A DNA stretch of 64,000 bases from Haliotis asinina (Eukaryota; Mollusca; Gastropoda; Lepetellida; Haliotidae): the NCBI RefSeq assembly GCF_037392515.1, contig NC_090295.1, forward strand, positions 13,845,001-13,909,000. Direction: 5' to 3'. The position numbers and the translations under genes are program-made. This document shows positions 1-11,530 of the stretch, in pieces (the stretch's first letter is position 1; every line of letters begins with the position of its first letter). Under the pieces are notes generated by a model. It was not told the origin of the DNA. It saw nothing but the letters and a program-made list of their open reading frames with translations, and made no database searches.

Positions 1-33
1 CAAGTGTTTTGGTGTTCGCTATGAGTGACAGGA

Positions 34-39
34 ATATAT
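34..39 (+). promoter_or_regulatory. AT-rich TATA-like motif upstream of tRNA
   Basis: ATATAT lies at -49 to -44 relative to the tRNA start and is kept in nearly all units. Another AT-rich stretch (TATAATATCA) lies about 100 nt upstream of each tRNA, for example at 309-318. Upstream AT-rich motifs can assist TFIIIB at some tRNA genes. Here the role is an inference, and the position is further upstream than the usual -30. Confidence 0.3.
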
Positions 40-89
40 GGCATGGTAGAACGTTTCATCAAAATGTCCTGGTCGTTGGTAGGTCCCTG

Positions 90-101
90 TAGCGCAGGGG
101 A
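90..101 (+). promoter_or_regulatory. Pol III A box in tRNA-Arg, representative
   Basis: TAGCGCAGGGGA spans nucleotides 8-19 of the tRNA and fits the internal A-box pattern TRGYNNANNNG. It is repeated at the same offset (+7 from each tRNA start) across the array. It is also retained in the 5' fragment of the copy split by the LINE. Confidence 0.85.
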
Positions 102-133
102 GAGCGCGCTGGACTTCTAATCCAGAGGCCGTG

Positions 134-144
134 GGTTCGAATCC
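134..144 (+). promoter_or_regulatory. Pol III B box in tRNA-Arg, representative
   Basis: GGTTCGAATCC is a perfect B-box consensus (nucleotides 52-62), the TFIIIC-binding element in the T arm. It is at offset +51 in nearly every copy. It is altered in the copies at 55128 (GGTTAGAATCC), 60653 (AGTTCGAATCC) and 28032 (last C to A), and mildly at 57728 and 63253 (GGTTCGATTCC). Confidence 0.9.
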
Positions 145-163
145 CACCAGGGATGCAGGAACG

Positions 164-168
164 TTTTT
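164..168 (+). terminator. Pol III T5 terminator, representative
   Basis: A TTTTT run begins 9 nt after the tRNA 3' end, as expected for a Pol III terminator. It is present in most units. Fourteen units have TTTCT instead and one (near 31037) has TTTAT. Confidence 0.85.
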
Positions 169-190
169 AGCACTTTATTTTGGAAACGGA

Positions 191-196
191 TTTTTT
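191..196 (+). terminator. T6 run, likely back-up Pol III terminator
   Basis: A second, longer oligo-T tract lies 27 nt downstream of the T5 tract in the sequence GGATTTTTTGACC. It is conserved in most units. In some it becomes T7 (TTTTTTTACC, near 15140, 44840, 47440 and 51990), and it is weakened to TTTCTTG in a few (near 26515, 29115, 29765 and 31065). It would end transcripts that pass the first tract. Confidence 0.55.
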
Positions 197-2032
197 GACC
201 AAATGCCTTCACTTTACGTTTTAATGACCATCCTATTTATATCATCACTTAAACTGACAAATGAGGGTCCCCTGCCATTTCCTCCTACGGCCTTTACCTA
301 CTTTGTGGTATAATATCACTATCCACAAGTGTTTTGGTGTTCGCTATGAGTGACAGGAATATATGGCATGGTAGAACGTTTCATCAAAATGTCCTGGTCG
401 TTGGTAGGTCCCTGTAGCGCAGGGGATAGCGCGCTGGACTTCTAATCCAGAGGCCGTGGGTTCGAATCCCACCAGGGATGCAGCAACCTTTTTAGCACTT
501 TATTTTGGAAACGGATTTTTTGACCAAATGCCTTCACTTTGTGTTTCAATGACCATCCTCTTGATGTCATCACTGACACTGAGAAATGAGGGTCCCCTGC
601 CATTTCCTCCTACGGCCTTTACCTACTTTGTGGTATAATATCACTATCCACAAGTGTTTTGGTGTTCGCTATGAGTGACAGGAATATATGGCATGGTAGA
701 ACTTTTCATCAAAATGTCCTGGTCGTTGGTAGGTCCCTGTAGCGCAGGGGATAGCGCGCTGGACTTCTAATCCAGAGGCCGTGGGTTCGAATCCCACCAG
801 GGATGCAGCAACGTTTTTAGCACTTTATTTTGGAAACGGATTTTTTGACCAAATGCCTTCACTTTGTGTTTTAATGACCATCCTCTTTATGTCATCACTG
901 ACACTGAGAAATGATGGTCCCCTGCCATTTCCTCCTACGGCCTTTACCTACTTTGTGGTATAATATCACTATCCACAAGTGTTTTGGTGTTCGCTATGAG
1001 TGACAGGAATATATGGCATGGTAGAACGTTTCATCAAAATGTCCTGGTCGTTGGTAGGTCCCTGTAGCGCAGGGGATAGCGCGCTGGACTTCTAATCCAG
1101 AGGCCGTGGGTTCGAATCCCACCAGGGATGCAACAACGTTTTTAGCACTTTATTTTGGAAACGGATTTTTTGACCAAATGCCTTCACTTTGTGTTTCAAT
1201 GACCATCCTCTTGATGTCATCACTGACACTGACAAATGATGGTCCCCTGCCATTTCCTCCTACGGCCTTTACCTACTTTGTGGTATAATATCACTATCCA
1301 CAAGTGTTTTGGTGTTCGCTATGAGTGACAGGAATATATGGCATGGTAGAACGTTTCATCAAAATGTCCTGGTCGTTGGTAGGTCCCTGTAGCGCAGGGG
1401 ATAGCGCGCTGGACTTCTAATCCAGAGGCCGTGGGTTCGAATCCCACCAGGGATGCAGCAACGTTTTTAGCACTTTATTTTGGAAACGGATTTTTTGACC
1501 AAATGCCTTCACTTTGTGTTTTGATGACCATCCTCTTTATGTCATCACTGACACTGACAAATGATGGTCCCCTGCCATTTCCTCCTACGGCCTTTACCTA
1601 CTTTGTGGTATAATATCACTATCCACAAGTGTTTTGGTGTTCGCTATGAGTGACAGGAATATATGGCATGGTAGAACGTTTCATCAAAATGTCCTGGTCG
1701 TTGGTAGGTCCCTGTAGCGCAGGGGATAGCGCGCTGGACTTCTAATCCAGAGGCCGTGGGTTCGAATCCCACCAGGGATGCAGCAACGTTTTTAGCACTT
1801 TATTTTGGAAACGGATTTTTTGACCAAATGCCTTGACTTTACGTTTTAATGACCATCCTATTTATATCATCACTTAAACTGACAAATGAGGGTCCCCTGC
1901 CATTTCCTCCTACGGCCTTTACCTACTTTGTGGTATAATATCACTATCCACAAGTGTTTTGGTGTTCGCTATGAGTGACAGGAATATATGGCATTGTAGA
2001 ACGTTTCATCAAAATGTCCTGGTCGTTGGTAG

Positions 2033-2105
2033 GTCCCTGTAGCACAGGGGATAGCGCGCTGGACTTCTAATCCAGAGGCCGTGGGTTCGAATCCCACCAG
2101 GGATG
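2033..2105 (+). tRNA. tRNA-Arg(UCU) variant, D-stem mismatch
   Basis: G12 to A breaks the 12-23 D-stem pair and falls inside the A box (AGCACAGG). The rest is consensus. Folding and promoter strength are probably reduced. Confidence 0.75.
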
Positions 2106-2682
2106 CAGCAACCTTTTTAGCACTTTATTTTGGAAACGGATTTTTTGACCAAATGCCTTCACTTTGTGTTTCAATGACCATCCTCTTGATGTCATCACTG
2201 ACACTGACACATGATGGTCCCCTGCCATTTCCTCCTTCGGCCTTTACCTACTTTGTGGTATAATATCACTATCCACAAGTGTTTTGGTGTTCGCTATGAG
2301 TGACAGGAATATATGGCATGGTAGAACGTTTCATCAAAATGTCCTGGTCGTTGGTAGGTCCCTGTAGCGCAGGGGATAGCGCGCTGGACTTCTAATCCAG
2401 AGGCCGTGGGTTCGAATCCCACCAGGGATGCAGCAACGTTTTTAGCACTTTATTTTGGAAACGGATTTTTTGACCAAATGCCTTCACTTTGTGTTTTAAT
2501 GACCATCCTATTTATATCATCACTTAAACTGACAAATGATGGTCCCCTGCCATTTCCTCCTACGGCCTTTACCTACTTTGTGGTATAATATCACTATCCA
2601 CAAGTGTTTTGGTGTTCGCTATGAGTGACAGGAATATATGGCATGGTAGAACGTTTCATCAAAATGTCCTGGTCGTTGGTAG

Positions 2683-2755
2683 GTCCCTGTAGCGGAGGGG
2701 ATAGCGCGCTGGACTTCTAATCCAGAGGCCGTGGGTTCGAATCCCACCAGGGATG
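2683..2755 (+). tRNA. tRNA-Arg(UCU) variant, C13G
   Basis: C13 to G gives a G13/G22 clash at the inner end of the D stem. The next copy (3008) has the same change, so the substitution has spread to an adjacent unit. Confidence 0.75.
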
Positions 2756-3007
2756 CAGCAACCTTTTTAGCACTTTATTTTGGAAACGGATTTTTTGACC
2801 AAATGCCTTCACTTTGTGTTTCAATGACCATCCTCTTGATGTCATCACTGACACTGACAAATGATGGTCCCCTGCCATTTCCTCCTACGGCCTTTACCTA
2901 CTTTGTGGTATAATATCACTATCCACAAGTGTTTTGGTGTTCGCTATGAGTGACAGGAATATATGGCATGGTAGAACTTTTCATGAAAATGTCCTGGTCG
3001 TTGGTAG

Positions 3008-3080
3008 GTCCCTGTAGCGGAGGGGATAGCGCGCTGGACTTCTAATCCAGAGGCCGTGGGTTCGAATCCCACCAGGGATG
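3008..3080 (+). tRNA. tRNA-Arg(UCU) variant, C13G (neighbour of the previous one)
   Basis: It has the same C13 to G change as the copy one unit upstream, which is consistent with local duplication or conversion of one unit. Confidence 0.75.
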
Positions 3081-4307
3081 CAGCAACGTTTTTAGCACTT
3101 TATTTTGGAAACGGATTTTTTCACCAAATGCCTTCACTTTGTGTTTCAATGACCATCCTCTTGATGTCATCACTGACACTGACAAATGATGGTCCCCTGC
3201 CATTTCCTCCTACGGCCTTTACCTACTTTGTGGTATAATATCACTATCCACAAGTGTTTTGGTGTTCGCTATGAGTGACAGGAATATATGACATGGTAGA
3301 ACTTTTCATCAAAATGTCCTGGTCGTTGGTAGGTCCCTGTAGCGCAGGGGATAGCGCGCTGGACTTCTAATCCAGAGGCCGTGGGTTCGAATCCCATCAG
3401 GGATGCAGCAACGTTTTTAGCACTTTATTTTGGAAGCGGATTTTTTGACCAAATGCCTTCACTTTACGTTTTAATGACCATCCTATTTATATCATCACTT
3501 AAACTGACAATTGAGGGTCCCCTGCCATTTCCTCCTACGGCTTTTACCTACTTTGTGGCATAATATCACTATCCACAAGTGTTTTGGTGTTCGCTATGAG
3601 TGACAGGAATATATGTCATGGTAGAACTTTTCATCAAAATGTCCTGGTCGTTGGTAGGTCCCTGTAGCGCAGGGGATAGCGCGCTGGACTTCTAATCCAG
3701 AGGCCGTGGGTTCGAATCCCACCAGGGATGCAGCAACGTTTTTAGCACTTTATTTTGGATACGGATTTTTTGACCAAATGCCTTCACTTTACGTTTTAAT
3801 GACCATCCTATTTATATCATCACTTAAACTGACAAATGAGGGTCCCCTGCCATTTCCTCCTACGGCCTTTACCTACTTTGTGGTATAATATCACTATCCA
3901 CAAGTGTTTTGGTGTTCGCTATGAGTGACAGGAATATATGGCATGGTAGAACGTTTCATCAAAATGTCCTGGTCGTTGGTAGGTCCCTGTAGCGCAGGGG
4001 ATAGCGCGCTGGACTTCTAATCCAGAGGCCGTGGGTTCGAATCCCACCAGGGATGCAGCAACGTTTTTAGCACTTTATTTTGGAAACGGATTTTTTGACC
4101 AAATGCCTTCACTTTGTGTTTTAATGACCATCCTCTTTATATCATCACTGACACTGACAAATGATGGTCCCCTGCCATTTCCTCCTACGGCCTTTACCTA
4201 CTTTGTGGTATAATATCACTATCCACAAGTGTTTTGGTGTTCGCTATGAGTGACAGGAACATATGGCATGGTAGAACGTTTCATCAAAATGTCCTGGTCG
4301 TTGGTAG

Positions 4308-4380
4308 GTCCCTGTAGCGCAGGGGATAGCGCGCTGGACTTCTAGTCCAGAGGCCGTGGGTTCGAATCCCACCAAGGATG
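4308..4380 (+). pseudogene. tRNA-Arg(UCU) with acceptor-stem mismatch
   Basis: G68 to A gives a C5/A68 mismatch in the acceptor stem, and A38 to G changes the anticodon loop. The copy at 7883 carries the identical pair of changes 3,575 bp (11 units) away. It may be a degraded gene; loss of function is not certain. Confidence 0.5.
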
Positions 4381-7300
4381 CAGCAACGTTTTTAGCACTT
4401 TATTTTGGAAACGGATTTTTTGACCAAATGCCTTGACTTTACGTTTTAATGACCATCCTCTTGATGTCATCACTGACACTGACAAATGATGGTCCCCTGC
4501 CATTTCCTCCTACGGCCTTTACCTACTTTGTGGTATAATATCACTATCCACAAGTGTTTTGGTGTTCGCTATGAGTGACAGGAATATATGGCATGGTAGA
4601 ACTTTTCATGAAAATGTCCTGGTCGTTGGTAGGTCCCTGTAGCGCAGGGGATAGCGCGCTGGACTTCTAATCCAGAGGCCGTGGGTTCGAATCCCACCAG
4701 GGATGCAGCAACCTTTTTAGCACTTTATTTTGGAAACGGATTTTTTGACCAAATGCCTTCACTTTGTGTTTTAATGACCATCCTCTTGATGTCATCACTG
4801 ACACTGACAAATGATGGTCCCCTGCCATTTCCTCCTACGGCCTTTACCTACTTTGTGGTATAATATCACTATCCACAAGTGTTTTGGTGTTCGCTATGAG
4901 TGACAGGAATATATGGCATGGTAGAACGTTTCATCAAAATGTCCTGGTCGTTGGTAGGTCCCTGTAGCGCAGGGGATAGCGCGCTGGACTTCTAGTCCAG
5001 AGGCCGTGGGTTCGAATCCCATCAGGGATGCAGCAACGTTTTTAGCACTTTATTTTGGAAGCGGATTTTTTGACCAAATGCCTTCACTTTACGTTTTAAT
5101 GACCATCCTATTTATATCATCACTTAAACTGACAATTGAGGGTCCCCTGCCATTTCCTCCTACGGCTTTTACCTACTTTGTGGCATAATATCACTATCCA
5201 CAAGTGTTTTGGTGTTCGCTATGAGTGAAAGGAATATATGTCATGGTAGAACTTTTCATCAAAATGTCCTGGTCGTTGGTAGGTCCCTGTAGCGCAGGGG
5301 ATAGCGCGCTGGACTTCTAATCCAGAGGCCGTGGGTTCGAATCCCACCAGGGATGCAGCAACGTTTTTAGCACTTTATTTTGGATACGGATTTTTTGACC
5401 AAATGCCTTCACTTTACGTTTTAATGACCATCCTATTTATATCATCACTTAAACTGACAAATGAGGGTCCCCTGCCATTTCCTCCTACGGCCTTTACCTA
5501 CTTTGTGGTATAATATCACTATCCACAAGTGTTTTGGTGTTCGCTATGAGTGACAGGAATATATGGCATGGTAGAACGTTTCATCAAAATGTCCTGGTCG
5601 TTGGTAGGTCCCTGTAGCGCAGGGGATAGCGCGCTGGACTTCTAATCCAGAGGCCGTGGGTTCGAATCCCATCAGGGATGCAGCAACGTTTTTAGCACTT
5701 TATTTTGGAAACGGATTTTTTGACCAAATGCCTTCACTTTGTGTTTTAATGACCATCCTCTTTATATCATCACTGACACTGACAAATGATGGTCCCCTGC
5801 CATTTCCTCCTACGGCCTTTACCTACTTTGTGGTATAATATCACTATCCACAAGTGTTTTGGTGTTCGCTATGAGTGACAGGAATATATGGCATGGTAGA
5901 ACGTTTCATCAAAATGTCCTGGTCGTTGGTAGGTCCCTGTAGCGCAGGGGATTGCGCGCTGGACTTCTAATCCAGAGGCCGTGGGTTCGAATCCCACCAG
6001 GGATGCAGCAACGTTTTTAGCACTTTATTTTGGAAACGGATTTTTTGACCAAATGCCTTCACTTTGTGTTTTAATGACCATCCTCTTTATATCATCACTG
6101 ACACTGACAAATGATGGTCCCCTGCCATTTCCTCCTACGGCCTTTACCTACTTTGTGGTATAATATCACTATCCACAAGTGTTTTGGTGTTCGCTATGAG
6201 TGACAGGAATATATGGCATGGTAGAACGTTTCATCAAAATGTCCTGGTCGTTGGTAGGTCCCTGTAGCGCAGGGGATAGCGCGCTGGACTTCTAATCCAG
6301 AGGCCGTGGGTTCGAATCCCACCAGGGATGCAGGAACGTTTTTAGCACTTTATTTTGGAAACGGATTTTTTGACCAAATGCCTTCACTTTACGTTTTAAT
6401 GACCATCCTATTTATATCATCACTTAAACTGACAAATGAGGGTCCCCTGCCATTTCCTCCTACGGCCTTTACCTACTTTGTGGTATAATATCACTATCCA
6501 CAAGTGTTTTGGTGTTCGCTATGAGTGACAGGAATATATGGCATGGTAGAACGTTTCATCAAAATGTCCTGGTCGTTGGTAGGTCCCTGTAGCGCAGGGG
6601 ATAGCGCGCTGGACTTCTAATCCAGAGGCCGTGGGTTCGAATCCCACCAGGGATGCAGCAACCTTTTTAGCACTTTATTTTGGAAACGGATTTTTTGACC
6701 AAATGCCTTCACTTTGTGTTTCAATGACCATCCTCTTGATGTCATCACTGACACTGAGAAATGAGGGTCCCCTGCCATTTCCTCCTACGGCCTTTACCTA
6801 CTTTGTGGTATAATATCACTATCCACAAGTGTTTTGGTGTTCGCTATGAGTGACAGGAATATATGGCATGGTAGAACGTTTCATCAAAATGTCCTGGTCG
6901 TTGGTAGGTCCCTGTAGCGCAGGGGATAGCGCGCTGGACTTCTAATCCAGAGGCCGTGGGTTCGAATCCCACCAGGGATGCAGCAACCTTTTTAGCACTT
7001 TATTTTGGAAACGGATTTTTTGACCAAATGCCTTCACTTTGTGTTTCAATGACCATCCTCTTGATGTCATCACTGACACTGACAAATGATGGTCCCCTGC
7101 CATTTCCTCCTACGGCCTTTACCTACTTTGTGGTATAATATCACTATCCACAAGTGTTTTGGTGTTCGCTATGAGTGACAGGAATATATGGCATGGTAGA
7201 ACTTTTCATCAAAATGTCCTGGTCGTTGGTAGGTCCCTGTAGCGCAGGGGATAGCGCGCTGGACTTCTAATCCAGAGGCCGTGGGTTCGAATCCCACCAG

Positions 7301-7882
7301 GGATGCAGCAACGTTTTTAGCACTTTATTTTGGATACGGATTTTTTGACCAAATGCCTTCACTTTACGTTTTAATGACCATCCTATTTATATCATCACTT
7401 AAACTGACAAATGAGGGTCCCCTGCCATTTCCTCCTACGGCCTTTACCTACTTTGTGGTATAATATCACTATCCACAAGTGTTTTGGTGTTCGCTATGAG
7501 TGACAGGAATATATGGCATGGTAGAACGTTTCATCAAAATGTCCTGGTCGTTGGTAGGTCCCTGTAGCGCAGGGGATAGCGCGCTGGACTTCTAATCCAG
7601 AGGCCGTGGGTTCGAATCCCACCAGGGATGCAGCAACGTTTTTAGCACTTTATTTTGGAAACGGATTTTTTGACCAAATGCCTTCACTTTACGTTTTAAT
7701 GACCATCCTATTTATATCATCACTTAAACTGACAAATGAGGGTCCCCTGCCATTTCCTCCTACGGCCTTTACCTACTTTGTGGTATAATATCACTATCCA
7801 CAAGTGTTTTGGTGTTCGCTATGAGTGACAGGAACATATGGCATGGTAGAACGTTTCATCAAAATGTCCTGGTCGTTGGTAG

Positions 7883-7955
7883 GTCCCTGTAGCGCAGGGG
7901 ATAGCGCGCTGGACTTCTAGTCCAGAGGCCGTGGGTTCGAATCCCACCAAGGATG
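7883..7955 (+). pseudogene. tRNA-Arg(UCU) with acceptor-stem mismatch, sister of 4308
   Basis: It has the same A38G plus G68A combination as the copy at 4308. It also shares the upstream GGAACATATGG variant, so the two units are relatives. Confidence 0.5.
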
Positions 7956-9832
7956 CAGCAACGTTTTTAGCACTTTATTTTGGAAACGGATTTTTTGACC
8001 AAATGCCTTGACTTTACGTTTTAATGACCATCCTATTTATATCATCACTTAAACTGACAAATGAGGGTCCCCTGCCATTTCCTCCTACGGCCTTTACCTA
8101 CTTTGTGGTATAATATCACTATCCACAAGTGTTTTGGTGTTCGCTATGAGTGACAGGAATATATGGCATGGTAGAACGTTTCATCAAAATGTCCTGGTCG
8201 TTGGTAGGTCCCTGTAGCGCAGGGGATAGCGCGCTGGACTTCTAATCCAGAGGCCGTGGGTTCGAATCCCACCAGGGATGCAGCAACCTTTTTAGCACTT
8301 TATTTTGGAAACGGATTTTTTGACCAAATGCCTTCACTTTGTGTTTCAATGACCATCCTCTTTATGTCATCACTGACACTGACAAATGATGGTCCCCTGC
8401 CATTTCCTCCTACGGCCTTTACCTACTTTGTGGTATAATATCACTATCCACAAGTGTTTTGGTGTTCGCTATGAGTGACAGGAATATATGGCATGGTAGA
8501 ACTTTTCATCAAAATGTCCTGGTCGTTGGTAGGTCCCTGTAGCGCAGGGGATAGCGCGCTGGACTTCTAATCCAGAGGCCGTGGGTTCGAATCCCACCAG
8601 GGATGCAGCAACCTTTTTAGCACTTTATTTTGGAAACGGATTTTTTGACCAAATGCCTTCACTTTGTGTTTCAATGACCATCCTCTTGATGTCATCACTG
8701 ACACTGACAAATGATGGTCCCCTGCCATTTCCTCCTACGGCCTTTACCTACTTTGTGGTATAATATCACTATCCACAAGTGTTTTGGTGTTCGCTATGAG
8801 TGACAGGAATATATGGCATGGTAGAACTTTTCATCAAAATGTCCTGGTCGTTGGTAGGTCCCTGTAGCGCAGGGGATAGCGCGCTGGACTTCTAATCCAG
8901 AGGCCGTGGGTTCGAATCCCATCAGGGATGCAGCAACGTTTTTAGCACTTTATTTTGGAAACGGATTTTTTGACCAAATGCCTTCACTCTACGTTTTAAT
9001 GACCATCCTATTTATATCATCACTTAAACTGACAATTGAGGGTCCCCTGCCATTTCCTCCTACGGCTTTTACCTACTTTGTGGCATAATATCACTATCCA
9101 CAAGTGTTTTGGTGTTCGCTATGAGTGAAAGGAATATATGTCATGGTAGAACTTTTCATCAAAATGTCCTGGTCGTTGGTAGGTCCCTGTAGCGCAGGGG
9201 ATAGCGCGCTGGACTTCTAATCCAGAGGCCGTGGGTTCGAATCCCACCAGGGATGCAGCAACGTTTTTAGCACTTTATTTTGGATACGGATTTTTTGACC
9301 AAATGCCTTCACTTTACGTTTTAATGACCATCCTATTTATATCATCACTTAAACTGACAAATGAGGGTCCCCTGCCATTTCCTCCTACGGCCTTTACCTA
9401 CTTTGTGGTATAATATCACTATCCACAAGTGTTTTGGTGTTCGCTATGAGTGACAGGAATATATGGCATGGTAGAACGTTTCATCAAAATGTCCTGGTCG
9501 TTGGTAGGTCCCTGTAGCGCAGGGGATAGCGCGCTGGACTTCTAATCCAGAGGCCGTGGGTTCGAATCCCATCAGGGATGCAGCAACGTTTTTAGCACTT
9601 TATTTTGGAAACGGATTTTTTGACCAAATGCCTTCACTTTGTGTTTTAATGACCATCCTCTTTATATCATCACTGACACTGACAAATGATGGTCCCCTGC
9701 CATTTCCTCCTACGGCCTTTACCTACTTTGTGGTATAATATCACTATCCACAAGTGTTTTGGTGTTCGCTATGAGTGACAGGAATATATGGCATGGTAGA
9801 ACGTTTCATCAAAATGTCCTGGTCGTTGGTAG

Positions 9833-9905
9833 GTCCCTGTAGCGCAGGGGAGAGGGCGCTGGACTTCTAATCCAGAGGCCGTGGGTTCGAATCCCACCAG
9901 GGATG
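9833..9905 (+). tRNA. tRNA-Arg(UCU) variant T20G + C23G
   Basis: The D region reads GAGAGGG instead of GATAGCG, giving a G12/G23 clash in the D stem. The same pair of changes occurs exactly 1,625 bp later at 11458. Confidence 0.7.
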
Positions 9906-11457
9906 CAGGAACGTTTTTAGCACTTTATTTTGGAAACGGATTTTTTGACCAAATGCCTTCACTTTACGTTTTAATGACCATCCTATTTATATCATCACTT
10001 AAACTGACAAATGAGGGTCCCCTGCCATTTCCTCCTACGGCCTTTACCTACTTTGTGGTTTAATATCACTATCCACAAGTGTTTTGGTGTTCGCTATGAG
10101 TGACAGGAATATATGGCATGGTAGAACTTTTCATCAAAATGTCCTGGTCGTTGGTAGGTCCCTGTAGCGCAGGGGATTGCGCGCTGGACTTCTAATCCAG
10201 AGGCCGTGGGTTCGAATCCCACCAGGGATGCAGCAACCTTTTTAGCACTTTATTTTGGAAACGGATTTTTTGACCAAATGCCTTCACTTTGTGTTTCAAT
10301 GACCATCCTCTTGATGTCATCACTGACACTGACAAATGATGGTCCCCTGCCATTTCCTCCTACGGCCTTTACCTACTTTGTGGTATAATATCACTATCCA
10401 CAAGTGTTTTGGTGTTCGCTATGAGTGACAGGAATATATGGCATGGTAGAACTTTTCATCAAAATGTCCTGGTCGTTGGTAGGTCCCTGTAGCGCAGGGG
10501 ATAGCGCGCTGGACTTCTAATCCAGAGGCCGTGGGTTCGAATCCCATCAGGGATGCAGCAACGTTTTTAGCACTTTATTTTGGAAACGGATTTTTTGACC
10601 AAATGCCTTCACTCTACGTTTTAATGACCATCCTATTTATATCATCACTTAAACTGACAATTGAGGGTCCCCTGCCATTTCCTCCTACGGCTTTTACCTA
10701 CTTTGTGGCATAATATCACTATCCACAAGTGTTTTGGTGTTCGCTATGAGTGAAAGGAATATATGTCATGGTAGAACTTTTCATCAAAATGTCCTGGTCG
10801 TTGGTAGGTCCCTGTAGCGCAGGGGATAGCGCGCTGGACTTCTAATCCAGAGGCCGTGGGTTCGAATCCCACCAGGGATGCAGCAACGTTTTTAGCACTT
10901 TATTTTGGATACGGATTTTTTGACCAAATGCCTTCACTTTACGTTTTAATGACCATCCTATTTATATCATCACTTAAACTGACAAATGAGGGTCCCCTGC
11001 CATTTCCTCCTACGGCCTTTACCTACTTTGTGGTATAATATCACTATCCACAAGTGTTTTGGTGTTCGCTATGAGTGACAGGAATATATGGCATGGTAGA
11101 ACGTTTCATCAAAATGTCCTGGTCGTTGGTAGGTCCCTGTAGCGCAGGGGATAGCGCGCTGGACTTCTAATCCAGAGGCCGTGGGTTCGAATCCCATCAG
11201 GGATGCAGCAACGTTTTTAGCACTTTATTTTGGAAACGGATTTTTTGACCAAATGCCTTCACTTTGTGTTTTAATGACCATCCTCTTTATATCATCACTG
11301 ACACTGACAAATGATGGTCCCCTGCCATTTCCTCCTACGGCCTTTACCTACTTTGTGGTATAATATCACTATCCACAAGTGTTTTGGTGTTCGCTATGAG
11401 TGACAGGAATATATGGCATGGTAGAACGTTTCATCAAAATGTCCTGGTCGTTGGTAG

Positions 11458-11530
11458 GTCCCTGTAGCGCAGGGGAGAGGGCGCTGGACTTCTAATCCAG
11501 AGGCCGTGGGTTCGAATCCCACCAGGGATG
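11458..11530 (+). tRNA. tRNA-Arg(UCU) variant T20G + C23G, second copy
   Basis: Identical double change to the copy at 9833, and the following spacer also shares the TGGTTTAATA variant. This marks a five-unit duplication. Confidence 0.7.

Larger units (their letters stand above)
83..155 (+). tRNA. tRNA-Arg-TCT: tRNA-Arg(UCU), representative copy
   Basis: This copy reads AGA codons (AGG by wobble). The 73 nt fold as a full cloverleaf. The acceptor stem is GTCCCTG with CAGGGAT, ending in a G1:U72 wobble pair and discriminator G73. The D stem GCGC/GCGC encloses an 8-nt loop. The anticodon stem CTGGA/TCCAG encloses loop CTTCTAA, which has U33 and anticodon TCT at 34-36. The variable loop is AGGCC. 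The T stem GTGGG/CCCAC encloses TTCGAAT. There is no intron and no encoded CCA. This copy differs from the array consensus at nucleotide 20 in the D loop (T to G), which should be harmless. Nucleotide numbers used in other entries count from the first base of the tRNA. Confidence 0.97.
156..407 (+). repeat. 252-bp intergenic spacer of the unit, representative
   Basis: This non-coding spacer is repeated about 180 times. It holds the T5 and T6 tracts, the haplotype-defining sites (roughly 212-268), a short inverted repeat (TTGTGG at 303-308 and CCACAA at 323-328 around an AT-rich 14-nt loop), and the AT-rich upstream motifs. The 60-codon open frame that crosses each tRNA T arm into this spacer starts on GTG in the tRNA and has no ATG start, so I do not call it a gene. 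I see no second RNA gene or SINE in it. Confidence 0.85.

Noticed and set aside
83-155. tRNA intron
   Set aside because: The anticodon loop is exactly 7 nt and the stem closes directly; vertebrate Arg-UCU genes often have introns, but these do not.
131-313. A 60-codon open frame repeated in nearly every unit (start GSNPTRDA, end YFVV)
   Set aside because: It starts on a GTG inside the tRNA T stem, has no ATG start, overlaps the terminators and is broken by stops in some units. It is open only because the unit is repeated. Its first residues are translated tRNA.
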